From an uncultured Gemmatimonadota bacterium (GTDB lineage: Bacteria; Gemmatimonadota; Gemmatimonadetes; Gemmatimonadales; Gemmatimonadaceae), in NCBI GenBank assembly GCA_946887155.1, contig CAMPKM010000004.1:1-22491 (forward strand): 22,491 nucleotides of DNA. The letters run 5' to 3'. Shown in pieces: positions 1-7,636 of this stretch (position 1 is the first letter of the stretch; each line of letters starts with the position of its first letter). A program made the translations under genes and the position numbers. The notes beneath the pieces are model-generated. The model did no database searches. It was not told the origin of the DNA and saw only the letters and a program-made list of their open reading frames with translations.

Positions 1-1087
1 GCCGGTCGGCCTGAATCCCATCATCGAGGACCTGCCGGCGCGGAAGAAATCCGGTGAATCGCAACCGATCATGCAGGTGCAGCTCATGCGTGTGGCCGGG
101 CGCGACGAGACGGTCAAGGAAATGATCGAACGCCTCGACCAGGCCGTCACCGCGCCTAACACGGTGGCAATCGTCGACGACGTCAGCCGCGCCGCGGAAG
201 ACTTTGGTGGACAAGGCAAGTGGGCGGAGCTGGTCCAGGTGATGGATCGCATGCATCACCATTACGATCACCTCCATGACGGGGATGCCAAGCGGGCGTT
301 CCTGGTGGGCATCCGTCGGCTCCAGCGGCCGGTCCTGCTGCAGGGCGTCGCACGGTTGTTGCCCGGCCATCGCGACATGCGCGAGATGTGCACCCGCGTG
401 CTGAGCGGCGCGGGAGAGGTCGGCGCGGACGTGCTGATCGACAACCTGATCGGTAGCGACATCTCGGGCGAGCGACGGGCCTATCTGGATGCCTTGCGCC
501 AGTGTCCGGCGGCGGTGAATGCGCTGCTGCACCTGTTGACGGACGACCGCTGGTACGTGGTCCGGAACTCGGCGTGGTTGCTGGGGGAGATCGGGTCAAC
601 CGACGCGGATCGGCGGCTGGCGGAATTGCTGTCGCACCGCGAGCCGCGGGTGCGTCGGGCCGTGGCGACCGCGTTAGGCCGGCTGGCGACGTCCCGGTCG
701 GTGCTGGCGCTGCTGCAGGCGATCAATGATCCGTCGCCCGATGTCCGCCTCCATGTGATCCAGGCGATCGCCTCGGCCCGGAATCCGCGCGCCGTGCCCT
801 GGCTGATCGAGGCGCTGGACCACGAACAGGATCCCGACATCCAGGGGGCGCTGGTGAGCGCGCTCGGTTCGGCGCCGACCGAAGATGGCATCTCCCGGCT
901 GATCCGCGCCGCGGAGGCGGGCGGGTTGCTGTTGCGAAAGCCGGCCCCCATGCGGATTCGGGCGATCGAAGCCCTGGCCGACGCGAATACACCCTCGGCT
1001 CGTCAGGCGCTGCAGGAGCTGGCCTCCGACCGCGATCGTGACGTGAGAGCGGCGGTCGAAAACGCGATGAAAAGGCTATCCGCCTGA
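1..1087 (+). CDS. HEAT-repeat protein, 5' end outside the window
   Basis: The reading frame is open from base 2, before the first internal ATG at 71, so this is probably the C-terminal part of a longer gene. From about codon 155 after that ATG the protein is a run of two-helix repeats of roughly 31 residues, with segments such as DDRWYVVRNSAWLLGEIG, EPRVRRAVATALGRLA, SPDVRLHVIQAIAS and DRDVRAAVENAMKRL. This is the PBS-lyase/HEAT pattern. Such solenoids normally act as protein-binding scaffolds, and no catalytic residues are visible. The preceding 150 residues are helical and I do not recognise them. There is no signal peptide or membrane segment in the visible part. The gene converges on the M42 peptidase with a 36-base gap. 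The HEAT fold is secure, but the cellular role is unknown. Confidence 0.8.
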   Translation, partial: PVGLNPIIEDLPARKKSGESQPIMQVQLMRVAGRDETVKEMIERLDQAVTAPNTVAIVDDVSRAAEDFGGQGKWAELVQVMDRMHHHYDHLHDGDAKRAFLVGIRRLQRPVLLQGVARLLPGHRDMREMCTRVLSGAGEVGADVLIDNLIGSDISGERRAYLDALRQCPAAVNALLHLLTDDRWYVVRNSAWLLGEIGSTDADRRLAELLSHREPRVRRAVATALGRLATSRSVLALLQAINDPSPDVRLHVIQAIASARNPRAVPWLIEALDHEQDPDIQGALVSALGSAPTEDGISRLIRAAEAGGLLLRKPAPMRIRAIEALADANTPSARQALQELASDRDRDVRAAVENAMKRLSA

Positions 1088-1123
1088 CGAGGCGGCAGCC
1101 CTCGGCATGGCCACCCGCCCTGC

Positions 1124-2191
1124 CTAACGGGCTGTGAAGTCGGTCCCGGGGGTTATCGATCGGCAGGCTTCAGCCAGCAGGTCGGCGGCGCGGTCGAGAT
1201 CGAGCAGGCTCACCATCTCGCTCGGTGAGTGCATGTACCGGTTGGGAATCGACAACAGGCCGGTCGGGATCCCTTCGCGGGCGAGATGGATGAAATCCGC
1301 GTCGGTGCTGGTCTCGCGGCCCGCGGCCTGAATGGTGACCGGTATCCCGAGCCGGCTGGCGGCGTCGCGCAGCATCCTGAACACGACCGGCGAGACCACC
1401 GATCCCCGCGCCAGCACCGGTCCGCCTCCGAGCCGGTGATCCCCGGCGTCCTTCTTGTCGGCGGTCGGATGATCCGTAGCGTGCGTGACATCGACAGCGA
1501 CGGCCATGGTGGGACCGAGTCGCCCGGCGGCGACCAGGGCGCCCCCGCCGTGAAATCCGATTTCTTCCTGCGTGGTGGCCACGGCGGCGACCGCGGCCAC
1601 GCCGGGTTGCCCCGCGTAGCGACGCAAGGCCTCGAGCACCACGAATGCGCCGATCCGGTCGTCGATGGCTCGCGAGATGATGCGGTCGTTCGGCATGTCG
1701 ACGGCACGGCCATCGATCACGCCGGCATCGCCGATGTCGAGCCGCTGGAGGGCATCCTCGCGCGACGATGCGCCGATGTCGACCCAGAGATCCTCGAACT
1801 TCACCGCCTTGTCGCGATCATCGCGCTTGATGAGATGGATCGGCTTGCGCCCCACGACGCCGATGACATCGCCCTGCCTGCCGGCAAAGCGGATGCGCTG
1901 GCCGACGAGCACCTGGGCATCCCAGCCGCCGATAGGCCCGATCCAGGCGAATCCTTCGTCATCGATCCAGGTGACGATGACGCCGATCTCATCGATGTGG
2001 CCGGCGAGCATCACCGTCACCGGCGCTCCCGCATTGACGATCGCGACCGAATTCCCGGTGACATCGGCGGTGACGGTGCCTAACGTCGCTGCCTCGTCGC
2101 GCCAGACCTTTGCGGCCGCGGCCTCGAAGCCGCTCGGGCCGGGAACGTCGAGGAGACGCCTGAGGAACGCGAGTGAATCGGAAGAGAGCAT
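1124..2191 (-). CDS. M42 family metallopeptidase (glutamyl aminopeptidase / FrvX-like)
   Basis: A protein of 355 residues, the usual length for M42 di-zinc or di-cobalt aminopeptidases, which trim N-terminal residues from peptides in the cytoplasm as large tetrahedral assemblies. The metal and catalytic residues are in family order: GHIDEIG (H65, D67), RAIDDR (bridging Asp 177/178), TTQEEIGFHG (catalytic E209 and metal E210), VAVDVTHATD (D234) and YMHSPSEM (H321). No signal peptide is present. The ATG at 2191 is the natural start, nine bases after the stop of the BtuF-like gene, so it is the last gene of a three-gene operon. The TAG stop falls inside a GCCTAACG octamer at 1122-1129. Substrate preference cannot be told from sequence. 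Cellulase or endoglucanase labels sometimes given to this family are unlikely to be right. Confidence 0.92.
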   Translation of the reverse strand: MLSSDSLAFLRRLLDVPGPSGFEAAAAKVWRDEAATLGTVTADVTGNSVAIVNAGAPVTVMLAGHIDEIGVIVTWIDDEGFAWIGPIGGWDAQVLVGQRIRFAGRQGDVIGVVGRKPIHLIKRDDRDKAVKFEDLWVDIGASSREDALQRLDIGDAGVIDGRAVDMPNDRIISRAIDDRIGAFVVLEALRRYAGQPGVAAVAAVATTQEEIGFHGGGALVAAGRLGPTMAVAVDVTHATDHPTADKKDAGDHRLGGGPVLARGSVVSPVVFRMLRDAASRLGIPVTIQAAGRETSTDADFIHLAREGIPTGLLSIPNRYMHSPSEMVSLLDLDRAADLLAEACRSITPGTDFTAR

Positions 2192-2200
2192 GGACGGAGC

Positions 2201-3106
2201 TCAGCGCTCGGAGGTCAGGGGAAGGGCGTCGCCGGGTTGGGGCGGCCCGAACAGGGCAGGGTGCATGAGGTGTGCGAGCACTTCGATACCGCGGACGACG
2301 GCCGGGCCGGGTCTCGACGTCAACGACGTCGCGTTCACCGCCCACACCGGTTTCGAGTGCAACCACTGCCAGCCGTCGTGGGCCCGGAGGCTTCGTGCTT
2401 CCTCCACGGCTTCTTCGAGCGTGTAGCCGCAGGGCGCAACGATCACGATGTCAGGTCCGGTTTCCCTGGCGTTGCTGACGGTCACACGCTGCGAGACCTC
2501 GCCTGACGTGCCTAACGTCTCGACGCCGCCGGCGCGGCGCACCATGTCCGGTACCCAGTGGCCGGCGCTGAATGGCGGGTCGGTCCACTCGAGCACGAGT
2601 ACGCGTGGTCGTGGCGCCTGGGCCGCCTTGAGAGTTCGATGCACACGCGCCATGCGCGACCGAAGCCCGAGCACGAGTTCGTCCGTGTCATCGATCTCGA
2701 GGGCGGAACCAACGGCGCTGATGTCCCCGAAGATTCCGTCGACCGTGCTGGCACCGAGGGTCGTGAGTCGGGGCTGTGGCTGCATCCGCGACGCCGCGGC
2801 GCGCGCATCCGCTTCACGGACGGCGCACACATCGCAGACCGCCTGCGTGAGGATGATGTCAGGCCTGGTGGCGGCGAGCGCCGCTTCGTCGAGATCGAAC
2901 AGCGCGGCACCGGCCTCGGACAGCGCGCTCACCTGGGCATCAACGGCTGCTGCGCTGGCCGTTCCGATGCGGCTTCGCGTGACGCGCGGAACGCCGGCCA
3001 ATTGCGGCGGCAATGTGCAGGCGTGAGTGGCCGCGACGAGCCGGTCGCCGGCGCCGAGCGCGATCACGATGTCGGTCGCGGCCGGAAGCAGGGCCGCTAC
3101 GCGCAT
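2201..3106 (-). CDS. BtuF-like cobalamin/iron-complex binding protein without signal peptide
   Basis: 301 residues of the periplasmic-binding-protein fold found in BtuF and FepB (COG0614). Features seen are the N-terminal strand RVAALLPAATDIVIALGAGDRLVAATH cut short here as RVAALLPAATDIVIALGAG, the conserved CDVCAV at 91-96, VLEWTDPPFSAGHWVPDMVR near 171-190, and a SRPGPAVVRGIEVLAHLMHP tail. Known members bind vitamin B12 or haem/siderophore complexes for an ABC importer. This one begins directly at the first strand, with no signal peptide or lipobox, so it would stay in the cytoplasm unless the start is wrong. No permease or ATPase gene is nearby. The ATG at 3106 overlaps the TGA of the upstream membrane-protein gene (TGATG), which fixes the start and implies coupling. 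MetH, a cobalamin enzyme, lies in the same window, but a link is only conjecture. Confidence 0.8.
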   Translation of the reverse strand: MRVAALLPAATDIVIALGAGDRLVAATHACTLPPQLAGVPRVTRSRIGTASAAAVDAQVSALSEAGAALFDLDEAALAATRPDIILTQAVCDVCAVREADARAAASRMQPQPRLTTLGASTVDGIFGDISAVGSALEIDDTDELVLGLRSRMARVHRTLKAAQAPRPRVLVLEWTDPPFSAGHWVPDMVRRAGGVETLGTSGEVSQRVTVSNARETGPDIVIVAPCGYTLEEAVEEARSLRAHDGWQWLHSKPVWAVNATSLTSRPGPAVVRGIEVLAHLMHPALFGPPQPGDALPLTSER

Positions 3107-3480
3107 CACCGGTTCACCGGCGGCGGGAAGGCCACGAAGGCTATGGTGAGCGCGACGACACCGGCGACGTACCACGCCGCGGCGGCGGTGAGGAAGAAGA
3201 CCACGCCGCCGAACAGCGCCACCGATTCGCCTAACGCCCAGGCCAGGATGGCCAGCGTGCTCGCCTGTCCGGGATTGGCCGCGTCCCGAAAGCGGAAGAA
3301 CAGAATGACGAGACCGATTCCCGCGACCAGCCACATGACGCGTCCAACCGTCGCCAGTTGAGCGACGACGGCGGGATCGGCGGGTGTCCAATCCGGAGTG
3401 CGATGCAGGAACCAGGAAACGCCTCCGAAGAGCAGTACTCCGCCCATCATGGCCAGCCGGATCGCATGGAGAGGTGTCAT
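3106..3480 (-). CDS. Small four-helix integral membrane protein of unknown function
   Basis: A protein of about 124 residues with four hydrophobic segments: around LAMMGGVLLFGGVSWFL, VMWLVAGIGLVILFF, LAILAWALGESVALFGGVVF, and AAWYVAGVVALTIAFVAF. Short loops and an R-F-R-D turn separate helices two and three. The third helix carries a buried Glu (LGESVAL), which is unusual and may matter. I recognise no family. I chose the ATG at 3480 because homology-like sequence seems to begin with MTPLHAIRLAMM. An ATG at 3513 would add eleven residues and cannot be ruled out, since neither has a clear Shine-Dalgarno site. It is the first gene of the operon with the BtuF-like and M42 genes, overlapping the former by one base, and could be a membrane partner of either. 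A GCCTAACG octamer lies in the third helix. Confidence 0.7.
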   Translation of the reverse strand: MTPLHAIRLAMMGGVLLFGGVSWFLHRTPDWTPADPAVVAQLATVGRVMWLVAGIGLVILFFRFRDAANPGQASTLAILAWALGESVALFGGVVFFLTAAAAWYVAGVVALTIAFVAFPPPVNR

Positions 3481-3567
3481 GGAATGGATTTGCGGTACAT
3501 CACGGGACTGCATGGACGAGGCGACGTTCTTCCTGGTGGTAGAGCATGAGGACGTTGACTGGAAACG

Positions 3568-3597
3568 AGTATGCATGCGGGTCGGGTCATCAATCAA
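3568..3597 (-). promoter_or_regulatory. Candidate sigma-70 promoter for the membrane protein-btuF-M42 operon
   Basis: Reading the minus strand, TTGATT (3597-3592) is followed after 18 bases by CATACT (3573-3568). This is a fair match to -35 and -10 boxes. It lies in the divergent gap between the operon and the M61 peptidase, at a suitable distance before either candidate start of the membrane-protein gene. It rests on pattern matching only. Confidence 0.3.
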
Positions 3598-3671
3598 TGG
3601 CACGCCTGAGTTCGAACGATCCCGTGCGGCGTCCTGGTGTTAGACTTGAGACCACTACCACCCCCACACTC

Positions 3672-5495
3672 GTGATTCGCCGAATTCTCCCGCTCGTGCT
3701 TGCCTCGGCTGCGTGTGCAAGTGCCGGAGCTGGCGCGCAGCGCAGCGGCGCAGCGCCTGCAGCCGCCGTGTCCGCACCGATCACGAACGTCCGCTACGGC
3801 GTGACGTTCGACCGCAGCACCGCTGCCACCAGGAGTCTGCGCGTGAGCATGACGTTCGGCGTCGGCGGCAACGATGCTGTGCTGCTGTCACTGCCGGCGT
3901 GGACGCCTGGTGCCTACGAAATCTCCGACTACATGCGGAAGGTCACGGGCCTGGCCGTCACCGGCGAAGGCGGGACGCCACGCTGGGACAAGAGCGACCA
4001 GGACACGTGGCGCATCATGCCGAACGGTGCGCGAAGCATCACGCTGTCCTTTTCGTACTCGGCGGATTCGATGGACAACGCGATGTCGTGGGCAACCAGC
4101 GACTTCGCCTTTTTCAACGGCACGAACCTGCTGCCTTATCCCGATGGACGGCCGACCGATTTTGCCGCCACGGTCACGGTAACCACCGAGTCCGACTGGC
4201 GCATCGCGACCGGCATGACGCCGGGGTCGGCGCGCGGGACGTACGCGGCGCGCAACTACCACGACCTGGTGGACATGCCGTTTTTCGTGGGGCCGCTCGA
4301 GGTGGACAGTACACGCATTGGCGAGACGACCTTTCACACGGTGACGTATCCACGCGGCATCATGAGCGGTGCCGCCCGTGAGCGCTTCTGGACGCAGGTG
4401 CGAAAGATGGTCCCGCCCATGGTCGAGGTGTTCGGCGAGATGCCGGTCACGGCGTACACGACCCTGATCCTGTTCGACTCGACCATGGCCGGCGCGGCCG
4501 CGCTCGAGCACCAGAACTCCCACCTCGGGATCTACTCGCCGTTCATCGTCGATCACGAGTTCCTGCCGTCGATCACCGCCCACGAGATCTTCCATCTCTG
4601 GAATGTGAAGCGGATGCGGCCGGCGGAGATGGTGCCGTACCGGTATGATCGTGCCCAGCCCACTCCGTGGCTCTGGGTGAGCGAAGGCATTACCGATTAC
4701 TACGCGGACGTGGCGCAGGTACGAGGTGGCGTCATCGACTCGTCGCAGTTCCTGGGCCTGGTCACGGGAAAGATCAGTGAAGTCGACCTGGCGCCTAACG
4801 TCGCTCTCGAAGACGCCTCGCTGTCGGCCTGGATCCGGCCGACCGACGGTACGCACTACATCTATTACCCCGAGGGGTCGCTGGCGGGCCTGGCGCTGGA
4901 CATCCTGATCCGTGACGCCAGCGACAACGCCCGTTCCCTCGATACGGTCATGCGCGACGTGTACGCGCAGACGTTCAAGTCGAATGGGCGCGGCTTCACG
5001 TCGCAGGACTGGTGGGGTGCGGTGCAGCGGGCGGCCGGACGGTCACTGGCGGACTTCAACACGCGCTATGTCGACGGCCGCGAGGTGTTCCCGTGGTCGA
5101 CGCTGCTCCCGCTGGCGGGCCTGCGGATGAACGTGGACTCGATTCGCGAACCGTGGATCGGCGTAGCGACGAACGTCGACTCGGCCGGCATCGTGGTGAT
5201 GGAGATCGAACCCGATGGCGCCGCGAAAGCCGCGGGCGTCGAGCTCGGGGATTACCTCCGCCGCGTGGGTGACATCGACGTCGCGGACCCGGAATTCGGC
5301 ACCAAGTACCGCGCTCGTTATGCACGCAGCGGTGAAGGCCAGACGGTTCCGCTGGTGGTGCTCCGCGGCAACCAGGAATTGACGCTGAACCTTCCGGTGC
5401 GGAACCGGTTACGAACCGTGGAGACGGTGCAGTTCGACCGGAATGCCTCGCCGAAGGCCATCAGGATCCGCAACGGCATCCTGCGAGGTGGATGA
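3672..5495 (+). CDS. Exported M61 family peptidase with C-terminal PDZ domain
   Basis: 607 residues from the GTG at 3672. That start gives a clean signal peptide, MIRRILPLVLASAACASAGA, with likely cleavage near AGA-Q. The in-frame ATG at 3546 would place unlike sequence before it. The N-terminal region to about residue 250 is the beta-rich M61 domain. The thermolysin-like core follows with ALEHQNS (279-282), HEIFH (304-308, zinc ligands and catalytic Glu) and the third ligand E338 in WVSEGITDYY. A PDZ domain occupies about 515-600 (MEIEPDGAAKAAGVELGDYLRRVGDIDV). M61 enzymes (glycyl aminopeptidase type) cleave peptides outside the cytoplasm. All catalytic residues are intact, so it should be active. 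The Cys at position 15 is not in a good lipobox. It is divergent from the membrane-protein operon and convergent with the DinB-like gene. TTAGACT near 3642 might be a -10 box, without a convincing -35. Confidence 0.9.
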   Translation: MIRRILPLVLASAACASAGAGAQRSGAAPAAAVSAPITNVRYGVTFDRSTAATRSLRVSMTFGVGGNDAVLLSLPAWTPGAYEISDYMRKVTGLAVTGEGGTPRWDKSDQDTWRIMPNGARSITLSFSYSADSMDNAMSWATSDFAFFNGTNLLPYPDGRPTDFAATVTVTTESDWRIATGMTPGSARGTYAARNYHDLVDMPFFVGPLEVDSTRIGETTFHTVTYPRGIMSGAARERFWTQVRKMVPPMVEVFGEMPVTAYTTLILFDSTMAGAAALEHQNSHLGIYSPFIVDHEFLPSITAHEIFHLWNVKRMRPAEMVPYRYDRAQPTPWLWVSEGITDYYADVAQVRGGVIDSSQFLGLVTGKISEVDLAPNVALEDASLSAWIRPTDGTHYIYYPEGSLAGLALDILIRDASDNARSLDTVMRDVYAQTFKSNGRGFTSQDWWGAVQRAAGRSLADFNTRYVDGREVFPWSTLLPLAGLRMNVDSIREPWIGVATNVDSAGIVVMEIEPDGAAKAAGVELGDYLRRVGDIDVADPEFGTKYRARYARSGEGQTVPLVVLRGNQELTLNLPVRNRLRTVETVQFDRNASPKAIRIRNGILRGG

Positions 5496-5498
5496 TCG

Positions 5499-5523
5499 TC
5501 AAGTAACTGCGGGGTCAGACACC
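5499..5523. repeat. GGGGTCAGAC repeat unit with extended flank
   Basis: This short stretch in the 19-base gap between M61 and the DinB-like gene reads TCAAGTAACTGC followed by GGGGTCAGACACC. The core matches the units in the palindrome at 7546-7604 and the right end of the element at 21545-21735. The flank TCAAGTAACTG recurs next to a core at 7636-7619. On the minus strand the core supplies the last two codons and the stop (GGT GTC TGA) of the DinB-like gene. Confidence 0.7.
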
Positions 5524-5994
5524 TTTCTTCAGCACCACGATCTGTCCCGCATGGTAGGCGCTATGCTGTGCGAGACCGCTGAGCAGGGCGCGGTACGTGA
5601 CCGGTCCGTCTGCACCCTTGTTCTTCGGATTCACCGGCTCGTCGAGTCTCGCGGCATCGAACGTGGACACCGCCTCGAGCAATTCTGCCTGACGACGCTC
5701 GAGCAGGGACCGCACCTGTGTCCAGGCCGCCTCATCGATCCTGGTGTCGGGGGGCGGGAAATCCCCTTCCGCCGGCATGCCAGGCTTGTTCCCCTGCAGG
5801 CGCCGGACCACCTCACCCATCCACGCGGCGATGTGGTGCGTCAGCTCGTAGATCGAGTGGGCATCGGCCAACGGTCGCCGCGCGGCCTGCTCGGCCGTGA
5901 CGCCATCGAGCGCGTCGAGCACCGACGGACCATGCCACGCGTTGCCTTCATGAATCCGGCGGAGATCGGCGAGCAGAGGGTTTTCCACTCTCAC
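5515..5994 (-). CDS. DinB/YfiT-like metal-binding four-helix protein
   Basis: 159 residues matching the DinB-like four-helix-bundle superfamily, which holds thiol S-transferases and many uncharacterised metalloproteins. The three-histidine site is visible as H53/H54 in ELTHHIAAW and the H-x3-H pair H144/H148 in QHSAYHAGQI near the C terminus. The start is the GTG at 5994, which shares GTGA with the stop of the upstream M24 gene, so the pair is probably coupled. A GTG two codons later (5988) is an alternative. The protein ends KKGV, and the last two residues and the stop codon are encoded by a dispersed GGTGTCTGACCCC repeat, which may have altered the original C terminus. No substrate can be inferred, and the protein is soluble and cytoplasmic. 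Confidence 0.8.
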   Translation of the reverse strand: MRVENPLLADLRRIHEGNAWHGPSVLDALDGVTAEQAARRPLADAHSIYELTHHIAAWMGEVVRRLQGNKPGMPAEGDFPPPDTRIDEAAWTQVRSLLERRQAELLEAVSTFDAARLDEPVNPKNKGADGPVTYRALLSGLAQHSAYHAGQIVVLKKGV

Positions 5995-7511
5995 ATCCTC
6001 GGATTGCAGGCCTTCGGTTCCGCAGCGGCATTCGGCTTTGCGACTTTCGCGTCGACGACGGCTGCGCCGTACCAGGCAACCTTGTCGGCGTCGCGCACCG
6101 CGGGGCCCTTCACAGGCTCGCGCATCAGGGCCTCGACTTCGTCCGCTTCGCGGGCGACGCACGAGATCCACTTCACCCCCTGTTCCGTCACCACATAGTT
6201 GTCCTCGATCCGCACGCCGGTATTGGCGAACTTGCGCACGGCGGGAGCGATGCGGGCAATGAATGCCTCGTTGCCTTCCTTCGGGATGATGTCGAGCAGT
6301 TCCTGCCGCACGTAGATGCCCGGCTCGATGCTGTACGCGCTGCCGATGCCGATGCCGTCGCCGTCCTTCTGGTCGGGATCGTGAACCGCCAGGCCGATAC
6401 CGTGGCCGAGTCCGTGCATGTAGTAAAGGGACGCCTGTGAACAACGGCCACTGCGTGAATCGCAGGCGTAGGTCGCGGTCGCGGAATCGATCAGGCCGAT
6501 CTTCGCCAGCCCTTCGGCGATCACCGCCGAAGCGGCTCGACTCACGTCTGCCCAGCGTACACCCGGCTTCGCGGTCCGCTCGGCTGCCGCCTGTGCGTCG
6601 CGAACGATCTGGTACACCTGCCGCTGCTCCGGCGTGAACGTGCCGCTCACCGGGAAGGTGCGAGTCACGTCGGCCGCATATCCACCGAACGACGCGGCGG
6701 CGTCGATCAGCAGCAGATCGCCGGCCCGCATATAGCGGTCATCGCGGTTGTAGTGCAGCACGGTGCTGTTCGGGCCGGAGCCGACGATGGAGGCATACGC
6801 CGGACGGTCAGCGCCATATCGACGGAACGTGTATTCGAGCAGGGCCTGGATCTCGAACTCGTTCATGCCCGGTTCCAGCACGCGCGCCGCTTCGGCGTGC
6901 GCCTCCATGCTGATGGCAGCGGCGCGCTGGATCAGGTCCATCTCGGCCGCGCTTTTCTTCGAACGCATCGCGGTTACGAAGTCGTTTGCATCCGCAACCT
7001 GAAGGCCCGAGTGCTTGCGACGCAGCTCATCGATGAAGCGATGGTCGTTGTTGAGCGTGTCCCCACCTTCGGCGATGTCGGCGTGGAACGAGAGCCGCGG
7101 TGACGCCTCGAGGAGCGAGTCGACGAGCGGCTCGAACTCTGCGATCGGACGCGTCGCGATGCCGGTTGCCTTCGCCGCCGAGTCCGGACCGTAACGACGA
7201 CCGGACCAGACTTCCTGCGCCGGCACCTTGATCTGCACGAACATCGTCCACTGTGCCTGGCCGCCACGCTTCTGCAGCACCAGCGCCGCGTCAGGCTCCC
7301 GATAACCCGTGAGGTACAGGAACCCGTTGTTCTGGTAGAACGCGAGGTAATCCTGCACCGGAGATTCGGAGCCGCGGATGACGAACAGGCCATCGGGAAG
7401 CCGCGACGCGAGGGTTGCCCGTCGCTGCTCGTATTCCTGCGTAGTGATCTGGGCGGCGCTGCTCGTCGAGGCCGAGGCAGCGAAAAGCAGGGATAGGGCG
7501 ATCAGTTTCAC
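5991..7511 (-). CDS. Exported M24 family Xaa-Pro aminopeptidase (PepP-like)
   Basis: 506 residues. A signal peptide of about 20 residues (MKLIALSLLFAASASTSSAA) precedes the mature start QITTQEY. The creatinase-like N-terminal domain runs to about 180, followed by the pita-bread domain with all five metal ligands: D270 and D281 in LLIDAAASFGGYAADVTRTF, H370 in HGLGHGIGLAVHD, E396 in SIEPGIY and E436 in GVRIEDNYVV. Xaa-Pro aminopeptidases remove an N-terminal residue before proline using two Mn or Zn ions. The signal peptide places this one in the periplasm. The GTG start at 7511 has a good ribosome site, GGAG six bases upstream. The C terminus extends about 40 residues past the usual end, with an Ala/Lys-rich tail holding one Cys. 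Upstream lies the 59-base palindrome, and downstream the DinB-like gene overlaps by four bases. Confidence 0.92.
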   Translation of the reverse strand: MKLIALSLLFAASASTSSAAQITTQEYEQRRATLASRLPDGLFVIRGSESPVQDYLAFYQNNGFLYLTGYREPDAALVLQKRGGQAQWTMFVQIKVPAQEVWSGRRYGPDSAAKATGIATRPIAEFEPLVDSLLEASPRLSFHADIAEGGDTLNNDHRFIDELRRKHSGLQVADANDFVTAMRSKKSAAEMDLIQRAAAISMEAHAEAARVLEPGMNEFEIQALLEYTFRRYGADRPAYASIVGSGPNSTVLHYNRDDRYMRAGDLLLIDAAASFGGYAADVTRTFPVSGTFTPEQRQVYQIVRDAQAAAERTAKPGVRWADVSRAASAVIAEGLAKIGLIDSATATYACDSRSGRCSQASLYYMHGLGHGIGLAVHDPDQKDGDGIGIGSAYSIEPGIYVRQELLDIIPKEGNEAFIARIAPAVRKFANTGVRIEDNYVVTEQGVKWISCVAREADEVEALMREPVKGPAVRDADKVAWYGAAVVDAKVAKPNAAAEPKACNPRM

Positions 7512-7545
7512 CGGCTACTCCGTGGTCAGAACAAGGTCAAACCCA

Positions 7546-7604
7546 AGTTCGGGGTCAGACACGGGGTCAGACCCGGGGTCTGACCCCGTGTCTGACCCCG
7601 AACT
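7546..7604. repeat. 59-base near-perfect palindrome built from four GGGGTCAGAC units
   Basis: Two direct copies of GGGGTCAGAC (7551-7560 and 7563-7572) are followed by two inverted copies, GTCTGACCCC (7578-7587 and 7590-7599). The arms are 29 bases each around a single unpaired G at 7575, with every arm position complementary. It fills the gap between the acyl-CoA dehydrogenase stop and the ribosome site of the M24 gene. It could fold into a very stable hairpin in RNA or a cruciform in DNA. There is no U-tract, so a standard terminator is not supported. It resembles REP/BIME-type intergenic repeats. Confidence 0.9.
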
Positions 7605-7616
7605 AACCGGCTCGGG

Positions 7617-7636
7617 GGCTGACCCCAGTTACTTGA
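7617..7636. repeat. Degenerate GGGTCAG repeat unit at the acyl-CoA dehydrogenase stop
   Basis: On the minus strand this reads TCAAGTAACTGGGGTCAGCC. It shares TCAAGTAACTG plus GGGTCAG with the repeat at 5499-5517. The TAA inside it is the stop codon of the acyl-CoA dehydrogenase. The unit lies 12 bases from the large palindrome and probably belongs to the same repeat cluster. Confidence 0.6.

Noticed and set aside
1088..1104. Inverted repeat CGAGG/CCTCG after the HEAT gene as a terminator
   Set aside because: Five pairs with a seven-base loop and no T-tract are weak evidence in GC-rich DNA.
1229..2083. 284-codon plus-strand frame opposite the M42 gene
   Set aside because: It is an antisense shadow rich in Asp, Gly, Arg and His with no domain, while the minus strand has an intact M42 active site.
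5995..6444. Upstream extension of the DinB-like frame over the M24 gene
   Set aside because: The extension is Arg/Gly-rich shadow sequence antagonistic to the M24 catalytic region; the GTG at 5994 overlapping the M24 stop is the sensible start.
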